NCBI GenBank assembly: GCA_947172415.1
Contig: OX359192.1
Coordinates: 4,838,501-4,902,500 of the forward strand
Reading direction: 5' to 3'
Length of the DNA: 64,000 nt
Origin: Chondrosia reniformis
Lineage: Eukaryota > Porifera > Demospongiae > Chondrillida > Chondrillidae
In this document: one piece after another, positions 36,292 to 48,921 of the stretch
Position numbering within the stretch: the stretch's first letter is position 1
Layout of the letters: every line of letters starts with the position of its first letter
Notes under the pieces: generated by a model
What the model saw: only the letters and a program-made list of their open reading frames with translations
Told to the model about the DNA's origin: nothing
Databases searched by the model: none
Translations under genes and position numbers: made by a program

Positions 36292-38285
36292 ATGGCCGCT
36301 CCCGTAAACCAGTTTGCCAACGACGGCAGCTTCTTTGAGCAGTTTAAGCGACAACAAGAGGAGGAAGCTGCGAAAAAAGAAAAGGATGTCGCAAAGGATC
36401 CCCCAAAACCTACCAAGGCATTAAATAGGCCAGTAATTGGTCGGTTAGGTGGCCATAAGAAGAAGTCATTAACGAAACAATCAGTCATAACTGTTCATAA
36501 ATCATTTCAAGAAGACTCAGATGAGGAGTCTCAAACTTCGGTAGATACTCTCTCGGTTAAAACTAGTGGTCCATCTACTTCCACCATAAAAGGTCAGATT
36601 ATTAGTTTTTATGTTGGTCTGGACTGTTAGGTTTACTCTTGGCAAAGTTCTTTTGATGAACAGATGGTGACATACAAAAGGAAATAAATGTTGCTGTAAA
36701 GAATGCGAAAATATTGTCCCAACTAATAAGTGGCAGCTCTGGAGACATTAAACTAACACCATCCTCCGGTGATCCAAAACCAGTTGTGGGTAAGAAGAGG
36801 AAATCTCGATGGGGACCCAAAGAGTCGTCAGAGGAGAAGGCAATCAATGACGCCATCCTTTCATTTACTGGACCAACTTCAATTACTCCAGAACAGCAAC
36901 GGCAACTCAAAGAGCAACAGGAAGTAAGTGTGTGAGCACATGTGTGTATGTGTATCTGTGTGAGCTGTATGTACCAGGTACAAGAGCAGACTAGAAGTAA
37001 GCATACATTTATAGAGGGGTTGCAGTGGGAGGCACTTTGTAAACTTCCTTCCATTAAATAATTTTTACTTCATTAATTGTAACTTTTTTGTCTCCTGCAC
37101 TGAGTGAGGCTACTTCACTGTTTTCAACAAAAACTTTTATTGCTTACTGCTACCAGATTAAGCCATAATGGCTGATTTTGTGAACTGACATAAGTAAGAT
37201 TATGCAATGCCTAATATTGTTATTATTGGTGTGTACAGTTGATTATTTTATCCTCCTGCCAGGTGACTTCTGCATAACAAAGCTGTTACTTTTCCTTAAC
37301 TAAAATGCACTTTCATTCCCTTTCCCTATTTCCTTATACATATCCTAAGCAGATGTTAACTCTGTATTATATTGTATTAATATTGCCTCTTGTTTGTGTA
37401 ACAAGATGGGTCTGTTGGAGGCTACGATCAGGCAAGCGGCACAAATAAAGGACAAAGTAGCAAAAAAGAACAAGTATGAGTATGATAGTGATGAGGAAAT
37501 GGAAGGTGGAACATGGGAACATAAGAAAAGGAGGGAAGAAATGAAGAAAACCTTAGGTTCATTGTCTTGTGGCGGCTATGCCTATATTTCTCATGTATTT
37601 AGGTAGTACTTGGTGATCTTTACTCTGAAACTTGTTCTTGTTACTCAGAAAAAGCTGATTTGCTTACAGAAGAGGGGAAAGGTAAACATTTTATTGGAGA
37701 TTTTTTACCACCTGAAGAATTGGAGAAGTTTCAAGAGAAGGTGAAGGCAATTCGGGAAGGAAGGGACCCAGATTTCTCAGATTATGCTCAGTTCAAGCTT
37801 ACAGTTGAAAACTTGGGCTTTCAAATGTTGCAAAAAGCCGGTTGGAAGGAGGGCAGTGGGCTAGGCAGCAAGGGAGAGGGAATCAAAGCACCTGTAAACA
37901 AGTAGGAAGAAACAGGCAGCTTCTGAGGAATAGGGCAACTAGATGGTCTCTCCTAGCCATAAAATTTAACCTGAGATAATTTTTGGATTAAGTGTATTTA
38001 ACAGTCCTAAGTGTCCTGTATATACATATGAATGTATGTATTTGTGTTGTTCTATCCTTTTTCAGGGGTAAGCAATCGTTAGATCAGTCAGGAATTGGTG
38101 CAGAGGCGGTAGGGGATGTTAAACAGGAAGATGATGACTTTGAAGTGTATCGTAAACGTATGATGCTGGCCTATCGTTTTAGACCAAATCCATTGGTGTG
38201 TTCTACACTTTTTGTGTATCACATAAATTCAGTCTTTTATTTGCCTGTTTCTCCGTAGAACAATCCGAGAAGACCATATTACTAA
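36292..38285 (+). CDS. SUGP1: SUGP1-like G-patch splicing factor without SURP domains
   Basis: Six exons close exactly in phase: 36292-36592, 36664-36923, 37406-37556, 37649-37901, 38066-38195 and 38259-38285. They encode 373 residues. The N-terminus ([13 protein letters not shown]) and the segment [17 protein letters not shown] are followed by YEYDSDEE and a typical SUGP1 G-patch module: [16 protein letters not shown], then [19 protein letters not shown] and [11 protein letters not shown]. The protein ends in [15 protein letters not shown] and NNPRRPYY, the characteristic SUGP1 tail. SUGP1 works with SF3B1 in branch-site recognition and activates the helicase DHX15 through its G-patch. The two SURP domains of vertebrate SUGP1 (about 645 residues) are not seen in any exon or intron here. 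No out-of-phase gap is left for them. Confidence 0.9.
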
Positions 38286-38499
38286 ACTTCAATGTTTTTT
38301 CATCAGAATTGTACTTTGTATGTATAATTCAGTACATCTCCCTGAGTGTCCGTGATTAACTATTTTATAATTGAATTCATACCTTGAGTGGGTTTGTAGA
38401 ACGTCCTAAAACCGTTTTCGCATTAGTCGGTAGTTCTAGGTGAAAGAGTGGTTTGAAGCAATAGCACAGGTTTTGGATAGCTGGAGATAGACTACTGAT

Positions 38500-41400
38500 A
38501 TGAATACGACGGGCTGCAATCATATCGTTCCTTCTTATGTCTGTCAGGTACGGTATTTGCGTATATCCGGCATCTTGATATAGTGAAGTCATCCCATCCC
38601 GTTGATTCTCTCCTTAGAATGACTTAGAATACGAACGTTTTCTGACCTACGCGGACAGATATGACGATCCCAGTGCCGTGTGGGTTGTGGTGTGTGCTAT
38701 TCTCATGTTTTTTATGGTAAGTTTCAGGAATATCACTGTATGTAACTGTTTTCTCTTGAATTATACACGGCGGTACACGGTTTGTAAGTGTCTTGTTGTT
38801 GAATCTATCAATGTTCTTGCAAGTCGATGTAAAATCGAGCTGCATTCTTCTCCCTGGGTGGCTTCTTTACGTGGGCCTCTTGATCAGCAATCCCGCCCCC
38901 AGGGGAGTCCAACAATACTTCATATAAATACGTACGTATGTTATATGTATGTATAAGTTAGAGTTACAGCCTGAAAATCTTGAGTATATAGTTTAATTAT
39001 AGAACTGATATACTCATAGATGGCTTCTATATGCTAAAGATCAGATACACTATGAATCTCAGCGTAGACAATGTTGTGTAATGTTTGTCAAAATGGGTTG
39101 CAGAAACATTAAGGAGTGGAGGATACCTTAGCAGATGTAGAGAGAGGATTTGTAATGGGGGCTTGGTTTGCTCCATACGCAGAGATTATTGAATTGATAA
39201 CGGCTTATTTACACTACACTGTTCCAAATAATACAAATTCCAGGATGCTTTCGACTAGTAATAATAGGAAGTCAATTTAAGCATTATTCATTTTCATTTT
39301 GCAATTAATAAAGTACTTCAATTTTTAATGTAATGCTGCAATACAGAGTTAATTTTCAAACAATTTTTACAGAAAGCTGGTTTTCTTTACATTGAGCAAG
39401 CATTTGCAGAGAATGAACCTGTTTATCGAAGAAGAGTTGTTCTTGCGGTGAGCTGAAAGCTTTTTTCAAATTTGATGTGCTACACATATAGCTTTCAATA
39501 CAGTCCTAGAAGCTCAATTAGCTAGACCCTATTAAATGATATAAGCAACTGCATTAACCTAATGTCTCAAATTGCACATCAACCTAATGTACATCCTTTC
39601 AGAAATACCTCGACACTTTTGGAGGAACGTTGGGATTTTTCTTTTTTGGTTTTGCCATCTCAACACTGGAAGAACCTCCATTTTTCCTTGGAGAAAATGG
39701 TGATTTCGTCTTTTGGTTCTTTAGGGTAAGTTTTTAATTCTTTATCATTAGTTCAAATGCTTTCATGTACAACAACGCTTTATTGATGCCCATTTAACAT
39801 TATCTAACAAACATAAACCATATTTCAATTAAGTACATACATATGTTTCTACAGAAGACTGATTAATATTGTTTCATGTTTCAACTTTATGGAGTTTACT
39901 GTCTGACTAGGAAGGCCCTTAGGGTTTAAAAAGATTCTATGATCAAACTGCATATATATCATTCTAATAGTAGAAGGAAACCAGTCAAATGATACAGTTT
40001 ATACAATTGAAAAGATCCTTATTATTTTAGTAGTAATCAAAGTGTATATATACTACATACATATTAAATTATGTGTAAATAAAAATGCACCACTTACAGT
40101 TCATAGGTGCTCACTTCACATCAGTGGTAAATAGCTAGCATGGTTGGTGTAATGTTATTGTTCAATTGCAATCTGATGCCTTAAACCAGTCACCTGATCC
40201 AATAGAAAACGAATTGTATCCCTAAAGACCTATCATGTATAACTTATGTGCAGGGTCTACTCACTAGATTGATTTTATATACATAGATATACATTGTGTG
40301 TATTTATTTATTCTTGATAACTCAATGAGCTTGTCAGTAGCACTCATCACAATTATTTAATGGGACGTTTCAGTCTGTGGACCATTATCAGCTAAATAAT
40401 TATAGTGGGCTCCACTTAATTGCATAATCCACTTATTTGTATAACATTCTCTGGAACTGATTCATTTTATATCAAACTGTACTTATTACATTGCCTAATT
40501 GAATAGCGCTTAATTGAATGTAATTTCATTATTAGCATGAAAATCCACCGTCTAATTTGTTTCAGCATTTGTTAATCGCATAAGGTATCATAAAGTCATA
40601 AGTGTTTTAGATTACATGTGCATTATATATACAGTAGAAACTGCTTAACCCGAAGCCGGTTAACACAAAATACTGCTTAACGCGAAGAATAGTCTAGGAG
40701 CCAGACCATATTTTCAAGAGAAATAACTTTCAAAATGTAGCAGATGTATTTTAGTGTCTGGCTTGTCAGACTATATGAAGAACTGTTTGCCGTCATATAC
40801 AAAATATTCACATTTGTGTTGAATATGGCCTCGCCAAAGAAACAGTGCTCCTACACGATTAATCTTAAAATTAAAATATTTAAAGAGATTGACACTAAGA
40901 AACTTCTAAAACCGAAATTTGCCAGAAGTTTGGGATTCCTAACTCGACTTTGCTTAAGAATCGGAGAAAATTGGAAAGCAGCTGCTGAAGTCAGCCAACA
41001 CTTCTAGTGGGACAAGGAAACGTCTTTGTGAACCCTGCTATACAGTTACTTTGGCACACACATACCTGTATGACTACTGGGATTATAGACAATTTTATAA
41101 TTTATACACAGGGGTATTTTGTGGTTTATATTCTTATGAAACTTTGGCCTTTAATGGAAACAAAAGGCTGAAGCCTTAATGTAATGTAAAGCCCCTTATA
41201 TGCAAGTTATATGTGTAAACTAGTAGCCATGCGTGTGTTTGAATGCAGTCAAACACTTCATGGTCTTACACAGCTACCTTTCAAGTGCAAGGTGTGTACA
41301 TTAAATCTGCTATGGTTGTTAACTGAGACCCCTTAAGAGAGGTTGGCTTTTTATTGAATTTAAATACAAATATAGGACCAACTGTAAAGTAGTGTGAAAG

Positions 41401-44400
41401 TTAATTGATATGTTATGTAGTCGAGTTTACAGAAGGTAACTTTGTAACTTGCACTGTGTATATTGTTCTATGCATAAGTGTGATTAACATTTCAATATCA
41501 AGTCTGCTGGTAGCAGGATTGCATTATATCGTGCTAGCACTATATACAGTACAAGTTACAATATACTAAGGTAATATATATATATATATAGTACAGTGAC
41601 TAAACATGCACTATTAAGCTTGATTATAGCTGTCCTAGGAGTAAGAACATTTTGTAACGTGCACTGTGTATGTACTTGATTGTAGTTGTGTATATACATC
41701 TTGTATCACAAACATCAGGAATGCCACAATGAAAATAATAAAAACTGCCCACGCAAGTAGGGAGGGACAAAGCGAAATAAATATGACCACATGAAGTTTT
41801 AAATGCACTATCAACAACATCCTTTCTATTGAAACAAGCAACTATATATGTTATCCATACCCATCAGTTAAGCTCAATGTAAGCTAGTGAACTGACAACT
41901 TGTACTGTATATACCCTAATGATAACTTCCAAAATGTTTCTATCTACGTATGTATTTAATGATTTTGTATATTAAAGTAGTAAAGTGACCTTTAATGTAA
42001 TAAACCTGACAGGCATGCAGACTTGCATCTTGTACAGAAAGTGACTGGATTACTATAGATAATTAGTGTATCATGGTTCAAATAGTGTAGAGATGTGTAT
42101 TTAAATGGATTTGCAAAAGTTTCAGATTTGATAATCACAAATTGTTAGTTTGTGGTGTGGTTCTATATGGCTAGTGATGACCTGATAGGCATGCAGCCTC
42201 TATTGGCTCCTCCTACTAGAAATGGAGGGCTGTAAGCCATGCAATCTTACTTATATATAATGAAATGAATTTGGATACATTAGCTGAATAAAGGGAAGGC
42301 TAGTATGTGTGGTATTGTGGCTTAGTGGCACAGCAGTGGTGAGTGAAGCTTGTAAGGGACCATCATTTTACTTATTTCTGAACTACATATTATGGTGATT
42401 TAGCACAGATGGGTATGGGCAACTTTCACTGAATGATAATGTTCATATATGATTATTCTGTTTGTACAGTTTACCTTTGCCAGTAACACTGCAACAATTT
42501 TGGGTGGTCTACTGGTGGGGGATAAGGTGCAGCTGAGAACTATATCAGTGTTTACATATTCCTTCTGTATGTCGGTAAGTGAATTGTTCAGAAAATATAC
42601 AGTAAGCGAGATACAGATAACATCTAAAGTAACCTATCTTGTACATATGTATACTGAATGGACCAAAATTGAAATAGAATAAGGATTTCTTCTAACTGAG
42701 TCAAACTTATCTTTTGGATGGTTCATCTTTTGATAATTTGAGTGTCTAAAGACGCAATTTTTCGTTGGAATTTTGACCCTAGGGATCTGGTGTCTCCTTT
42801 TATGGACACCTGTTCCTGCCATTATTGGTGATGTCATCAGTTAGTCTAGGTTCGTCCTCACCTGACACTGTTGGATTGCCAGTGCTTCCTTGATTCTCCT
42901 TCTGTCCAGTTTTCAGGGAGTGAATGGCTAGGCTGTTATTCACATCCCGCAACCTGAAGGTACGTTTGTGCTCTGTCATCCTGATCTTTAGTGTTCTTCC
43001 TGTTTCTCCTCCTGTTTTTTGCCAATGCTTCTGTTTCCCCTTCTTCCCCTGGAAATGATGTAACTGATGACGTCGCCAATAATGGCGGGAACGGGTGTCC
43101 ATAAAAAGGAGACACCTTCTTACTATCTTCAGTTGCTGAAGAAGACTCCCAAGGCCAAAACGTCCGACAGAAAAGAGAATGAAAAACTGCATCTTTAGAT
43201 GCTCAAATTATCAAGAGACAAAAGATATATATGTACATTGCTAATGAATGTACATAAAATGATGATTTAATATTTTGACATCTTTATAAATGTAACTTTT
43301 AGCAAGCAGTACCATCCTTAGGCTGATGAAATCAGACCTTATGAATTTTATGATAAGTATTGATCAGATTTCTAGTGTAGATGGATGGAGCCTGCTTATC
43401 TGCTTATCTTTACCAATAAAGGAAGATGATAGCCAATAGAGAACTGCATGCATCTAGGGTACTTACAGGATAGAAATACGACAATCAATTATGTGACAGC
43501 TATTTACTTATTAAGGATGTCTTATTAGGGCTAATTGTATAATAATTGCATGACATTGTTTATGTGTTTCTTTTTATCTAGGGCTTTATACATCCTTTAA
43601 TAGCAAGGATGTTCTGGGGAGTTGGAATAGAAAGCAGAATAGGGTTTTCTCCCTTTAAGTATTGTAACGGAACTGCCAGAGCTTCGCTACTCTCACAACA
43701 CAGTTATGACTATCTTAATACGGTCCCCACATATCCAGATATATTTTTTGTGGATTTTGCTGGCTCTGGAGTGGTCCACTTGCTAGGTATACGTTCATAT
43801 AAAATAACAATTCCCATATGTAAAGCGCCTATATACATCCTGCTTTTAACGTATAGTCTAAATACCAATCTACATACACTTCTAACCTGTAATAATTGTA
43901 ATTATTACCTGTCCATGGCAATGCCTAATAAATGACTATTGTATTTTGTTTATGAAGGTAAATAAAGTAGAAAATGCTAAACAGCAAGAGCCCCTGTATT
44001 TTTTTCATTTCTACTTTCAGTTGGTGTGCTTACTCAAATATGTAATACGTAGTTATAGCACAGGAGTAAAGTCTATAGTCTAAGTATAAGACGAAGCTGA
44101 GTAATTACGTATATCTCATCAGAAGTCTACAGCAATGGGCTATAACTGATTGATGCTCCATTGTCACAGCATTTGGGCATCCTGGGATCAAAATGCCTGA
44201 AATCTGCTTTGGTTACTTAAGGAACTGCTAGTAACAAAGGAAATGAATGTAGAAGATTACCTCACTTCCTGTATAAACTTGTTGATAACTTTTATCCTCT
44301 TAATGCATGCTTGAGAAGCTTTTTCCTTTCTTTTACCATTCTTTATCAACTTGAGAATGTTTAACAGTCTAAATTTCGAAAGATTATAACTATAAGCCTA

Positions 44401-47400
44401 ACAAAGCAGTTAAATATTTAGCGTGCTTTTTTAAAGTTTTCTTTGGATGAAGAGCCTGTCTGTGTGTGTTTACCCATGTGTAGGTGGCATGGCTGGATTT
44501 GTACTTGCGTGGTTTCATAAGTTAGAAAAAAAGAAAAAGAGTCCTTATGTGTGCATAAAAAATAGAAGGAATCAGCAAGAAAGTGAGGCCAAAAGCAATG
44601 ACATTGATTTGCAGGACTTTAGTCAAGTAAGCCAAATCAAGTTACATGACCTCTTAATTATTGCTACGTAGTATTAGTCTTCTTATTTCATCAATCTTTT
44701 CTGCTCCACAGAGTGAAAGACCAGCCCAGGCTAGCCCGCCACATGATGACCAAGGGTAAGGCTGTGTCAAACACTTTGACCTAAAATTTGTTTTGATTGC
44801 ATATATAATCCTACAGGACTGAGGTAGTACGTATGTAATTACGTACCTTAGGTAATAAAAGTACATATACGTGTAGAGGATGTGAGGACTCATCTCAGTG
44901 AGATAAATCAGTTGATAGAAATGCAATAGTTTTGAAGTAATACAGCATGGTTGTGTTAGGCAATACAAGACACAGTAATAAGACAGTATACTATATTATA
45001 TTAATTTAGGTAACTTCAGTTATGGGTTATGTTTAGTAGGTACTTGGGATAATATATCTGCTTATGACATATACACTCATTTACTCTACATATCTGTATT
45101 GCTATTTACACTTGCAACATACAACATTCACATTTACTGAATACTTTCACTCAATATGTACTTGAAAATGTTTTCCTTGTATAGGAATACGTAGAAGTTA
45201 ACAGATACATACATACATTTCACTCCCCATGTACATTTGTAATGTTATTTGTGAACAAGGAGACAACTTTAATATGTGATAAGGTTAACTTTTAGTATGG
45301 AAGTGATTTCAATGTTGGGATCATTTCCAGCACATGAAAACACTATGTAGTGTAGTAATGAGTCTGTAATTGTGTAAGATTTAGCTTTTCGTTATGAAGT
45401 ATCTTTGTATTGTCTTTTGTTTCCTTGGGGGTACGTATTTTCAGAGTTTCACTGTACAGTTGTGGACTGATACTGCGTATCTATAAATACATTTATTATA
45501 TGTATAGAACAATTTTGCAAAGACTTAAATCACCACGTAAGTTCTTTGATTGGATGTATCCTCCTGGTGGTGGAGGGGAAAATGTGGAGAGTGCTGCTTT
45601 GGGGGTCATCATCCTTTGGACAACGTGGTTTGCTTTTAATGCTGGATCCACAGAAAGTGTAACTGGTTAGTATATATACATCCCTACTTAGAGAGTACGG
45701 TATGATATATTAGTAAGGTTAGTATATATATTAGTTAGGTTAGCATACCACCTTCACTTAAGTTGACAGGTTTGCTAATATCTGTTATCTGTGGATCAAA
45801 TGTAAATCTAATAAATAGCTTCAGCTACCATGTTAATAAGTATACACTGCTGCATGTAGGTGCAGCTAGCCATAGTGCTGTTGGTCGCATAGCCCTTGTG
45901 ATGTCTGTAGCTGCGGCAACTGGAGGATTAACAAGTTCAATTATCTGTGGCTTAGTACAAGTAAGTCAAATGGATAAGACATAATTTGCCTTGATGTTGA
46001 ATTCATTATATTTTGTGCATATCTGGATCCACAGTTTATTACATCTACGTACACATTTATATATATATCACATTACCATGGGCAACCGGGTGATATCTGG
46101 GGTGTTATAAACCTTATATTTCACACTTTAACTAGGCCTACTGGTGATGTAACATTTATCACTACTCATATTTACTTATCATCACCTTTACAATTGATTC
46201 AAGTCATACGTGATATATATTAATTATGCCACACTTACATTTCCTGATTTATGTTTACTGACTACATTTACAATATGTACGTATACATCTGAAAATATCC
46301 AAAATTGTTACAGTAGAAGTAGTATTATAACTATTATAATATATGTTTGCAGATTTATAAGCGGGACAATGCATACAACACCAATGAGATTGCCAATGGA
46401 GTACTAGCTTGTCTTGTGGCTGTAACAGGGTGCTGTCCCTTTATTGATCCACTGTGGGCAATACTCATTGGACGTAAGTTTGATATAAAACAGTATTGTG
46501 GTATACTAACACTCATCCTTTGAAACTCTGCAATTGAATGAAGCTTTAATGAAGTATCTTTGGCAACACCGAAGAGTTTATTGGGATTTGGTAAATTGAA
46601 ATTGTAAGTAATAAATGGAATAAATGGAGCTAGAATAGAGACTAAATGGAGAATAGAGACTAAATGTAGCTAGAATAGAGATTAAATGGAGCTAGAATAG
46701 AGATTAAATGGAACTAGAATAGAGACTAAATGGAGCTGGAATAGAGACTAAATGGAGAATAGAGACTAAATGGAGCTAGAATAGACTATAAATGGAGCTA
46801 GAATAGACTAAATGGAGGTAGAATAGAGACTAAATGGAGCTAGAATAGAGATTAAATGGAGAATAGAGACTAAATGGAGCTAGAATAGAGACTAAATGGA
46901 GCTAGAGTAGAGACTAAATGGAGAATAGAGACTAAATGGAGCTAGAATAGAGACTAAATGGAGCTAGAATAGAGACCAAATGGAGAATAGAGACTAAATG
47001 GAGCTAGAATAGAGATGAGACTAAATGGAGCTTGAATAGAGACTAAATGGAGCTAGAATAGAGACTAAATGGAGAATAGAGACTAAATGGAGCTAGAATA
47101 GAGACTAAATGGAGCTAGAATAGAGATTACTGGAGAATCATAACTATCAAATTATTGGCTTTAATTGCATGATTGGGAAGTCAGCTTAGAAGTGATTCCA
47201 CTAAGTATTTTCCTTTATTCAGCTTTGACTGTCATATTCTATCACTTGGGCTGTTACATTGAATTCATTTGTGACCTTCAGGATGGAGCCAGAATTTTCC
47301 CTGTGCATGCTGTGAGGTAAACATCATTACTATAATAGGTTACACATTTATACAGTAGAAACTGGTTAACATGAACATGGATTGCATGTATTAAATTTTG

Positions 47401-48800
47401 TGAACTAAATTTGTAAAACATGCAGAATACAAAAGACTACCAGTTAATGTAAATGGGTTTGGTTATTGTTCTGATTATCATCTGTTTCTGATAAATTGTT
47501 TCACCACTTACTGTATTAGTGTAAATGGAGACTAATTACATTTATATACTTTGTAGTTAGTACGTATATGTAAGAGAAGAAACATAAATATAACATTGTT
47601 GAGGTCATTGTAGCTCTGTAGCAGACACTGGTGGTCATAGCCAGTTACCACAAATTAGATTCTCAACAATCTCTTTTCAGTGTTTTCCTATTCGTGATGT
47701 TTGAGAATAACTAGTCGTCGTTTTGTTATCACTTTGATTATTAATGGAAGCAAAATAATCTGAAACCAGAGTGTTATATTACTAGTTATTTAACTCATGA
47801 TCATTTCTTGTTTTACAGTGGATTTTGGGGTTTGCTTTGTGTTGGTCTGTTCTACAAACCTTGTTTGATTAAGGAATTCTACTTTGCCACATGCTTTTGT
47901 GAAGAATTCCTTGAAGGTTCTCTCAGGGATTTGGTATGTGTCTACAATATGCCATTGCAATTTGTGTAAACCAGTGAGAGTAATAGAAAAGTTTCTATTT
48001 TGATCTCATGTGTATAGTTGGATGGTAATGGCAGAGGATATATGTTTGGATATCAGCTTGCTGGTGGACTACTAATTATTGCATTCGCTGTACTATTTTG
48101 CACAACCCTTTTCTTTCTGTTGTGGTTGATTCCTGTGAAGACAATTTATTATGCAACTGGATTGCATTGGTAAGGATACCAATTTGTAAATTGCATGCAT
48201 TCAACCCACTACACACCATGTTATGCTTGAGGAACACATCTTAAACTCTCTCTCCATATATAAGCACCCTTATAATAATAGAAGTAGAGATGACCAGTAT
48301 TGCAACAGTGAATAGCACATCTGGTAAAATATTGAAACAAGCCAGTGACCGTGATCGAGAGATACAGCAACCATACAGAAATGGTATATGTACTGGGTGC
48401 ACTATGGATAGCTAAATTAGGATGTTGTGCCCAAATATACATAAACATACAGTATATGTACATGTATATACGTAGGTCATATACGTAGATATAATGACAA
48501 GCTGATGAAATCTTCATTCAGTGTCCATAGAAATATATTCCTCACGGGAGAGTATATGTACTATATAATTGTTGATAATCCTGCCATAGTAAAGATACAG
48601 CTGCTACTGTACCTGTTTAGTAATTTCCATAAAACTTACACTATAAATCATGTGCATACTTTAAGATTTAATATGTCATTTACAGGATATTCTGCTTTCC
48701 AAGCGAGGGCAGAGGTGTAGTCAACTTCAAAGGAAACATGCTATTCACGCATTTTGGTGAGATTGGGGATCCACCATTGAGGAATAACAAAGCTGGGTGA
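38500..48800 (+). CDS. AMT-type ammonium transporter
   Basis: Fifteen exons can be joined in phase from ATG at 38500 to TGA at 48800, giving about 565 residues. The short N-terminus (MNTTGCNHIVPSYVCQ) looks extracellular. It is followed by the first membrane helix (VWVVVCAILMFFM) and about ten more. Family landmarks are FASNTATILGG, DFAGSGVVHLLGG with the first pore histidine, SAALGVIILWTTWFAFN, NEIANGVLACLVAVTGCCPF, and IFPVHAVSGFWGLL with the second pore histidine of the twin-His motif. Both histidines known to line the ammonium conduction path are therefore present. A charged loop (KLEKKKKSPYVCIKNRRNQQ) lies between helices 5 and 6, longer than in bacterial AmtB. The start of exon 9 is uncertain (45508 or 45523). 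Introns hold several repeats. The gene follows SUGP1 in tandem, 214 bp away. Confidence 0.9.
40636..41010 (+). pseudogene. Pogo/Tigger-type transposon fragment
   Basis: The end CAGTAGAAACTGCTTAACCC at about 40631 resembles Tigger/pogo inverted ends. An ATG at 40826 opens a frame to 41007 whose product (SYTINLKIKIFKEIDTKKLL, ARSLGF) has the look of a CENP-B/Tigger N-terminal helix-turn-helix. The DDE domain is missing. A similar end (CAGTAGAAACTGGTTAAC) occurs at about 47353. It lies in an AMT intron. Confidence 0.5.
41440..41910. repeat. Cluster of MITE ends of the CAGTRCAAGTTAC family
   Basis: Copies of TGTAACTTGCACTGT or its inverse occur at 41453-41467, 41546-41560 (inverted), 41653-41667 and near 41893. 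The pair 41546/41653 could bound an element of about 120 bp. The cluster looks like nested or partly deleted insertions. Confidence 0.45.
42670..43210 (-). pseudogene. Penelope-like retroelement remnant with GIY-YIG fragment
   Basis: On the minus strand, within about 43190-42800, the reading GETGRTLKIRMTEHKRTF followed by NNSLAIHSLKTGQ matches the core of the GIY-YIG endonuclease that follows the reverse transcriptase in Penelope-like elements. No reverse transcriptase is present. Both edges carry inverted copies of a block containing GCATCTTTAGATGCTC-like sequence. The plus strand at 43135 reads GCTGAAGAAGACTCCCAAGG and CCAAAACGTCC, a degenerate form of the hammerhead-type word found at such element ends. 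It is inactive and lies within an AMT intron. Confidence 0.6.
46608..47135. repeat. Minisatellite with alternating long and short units
   Basis: The array is built from GAGACTAAATGGAGCTAGAATA (22 bases, key word ACTAAATGGAG) and a shorter unit lacking GCTA. The two units alternate in a higher-order pattern over about 525 bases. It sits in an AMT intron. Confidence 0.9.
48284..48388 (+). repeat. Dispersed repeat, partner at 7217-7318
   Basis: It shares the ordered words GATGACCAG, GAATAGCACATCT and ACCATACA with the copy near 7217. It lies in the last AMT intron. Confidence 0.5.
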
Positions 48801-48921
48801 ATTCAATATGGTACTTGAACTAATATGCATTAGAACATTTGCAATGTTACACTGTAGATTAACAATTAAGGGAAGTAGGGCATGCATAGCAGATTGAAAC
48901 GTATTTAAAATAATAGTTTCT

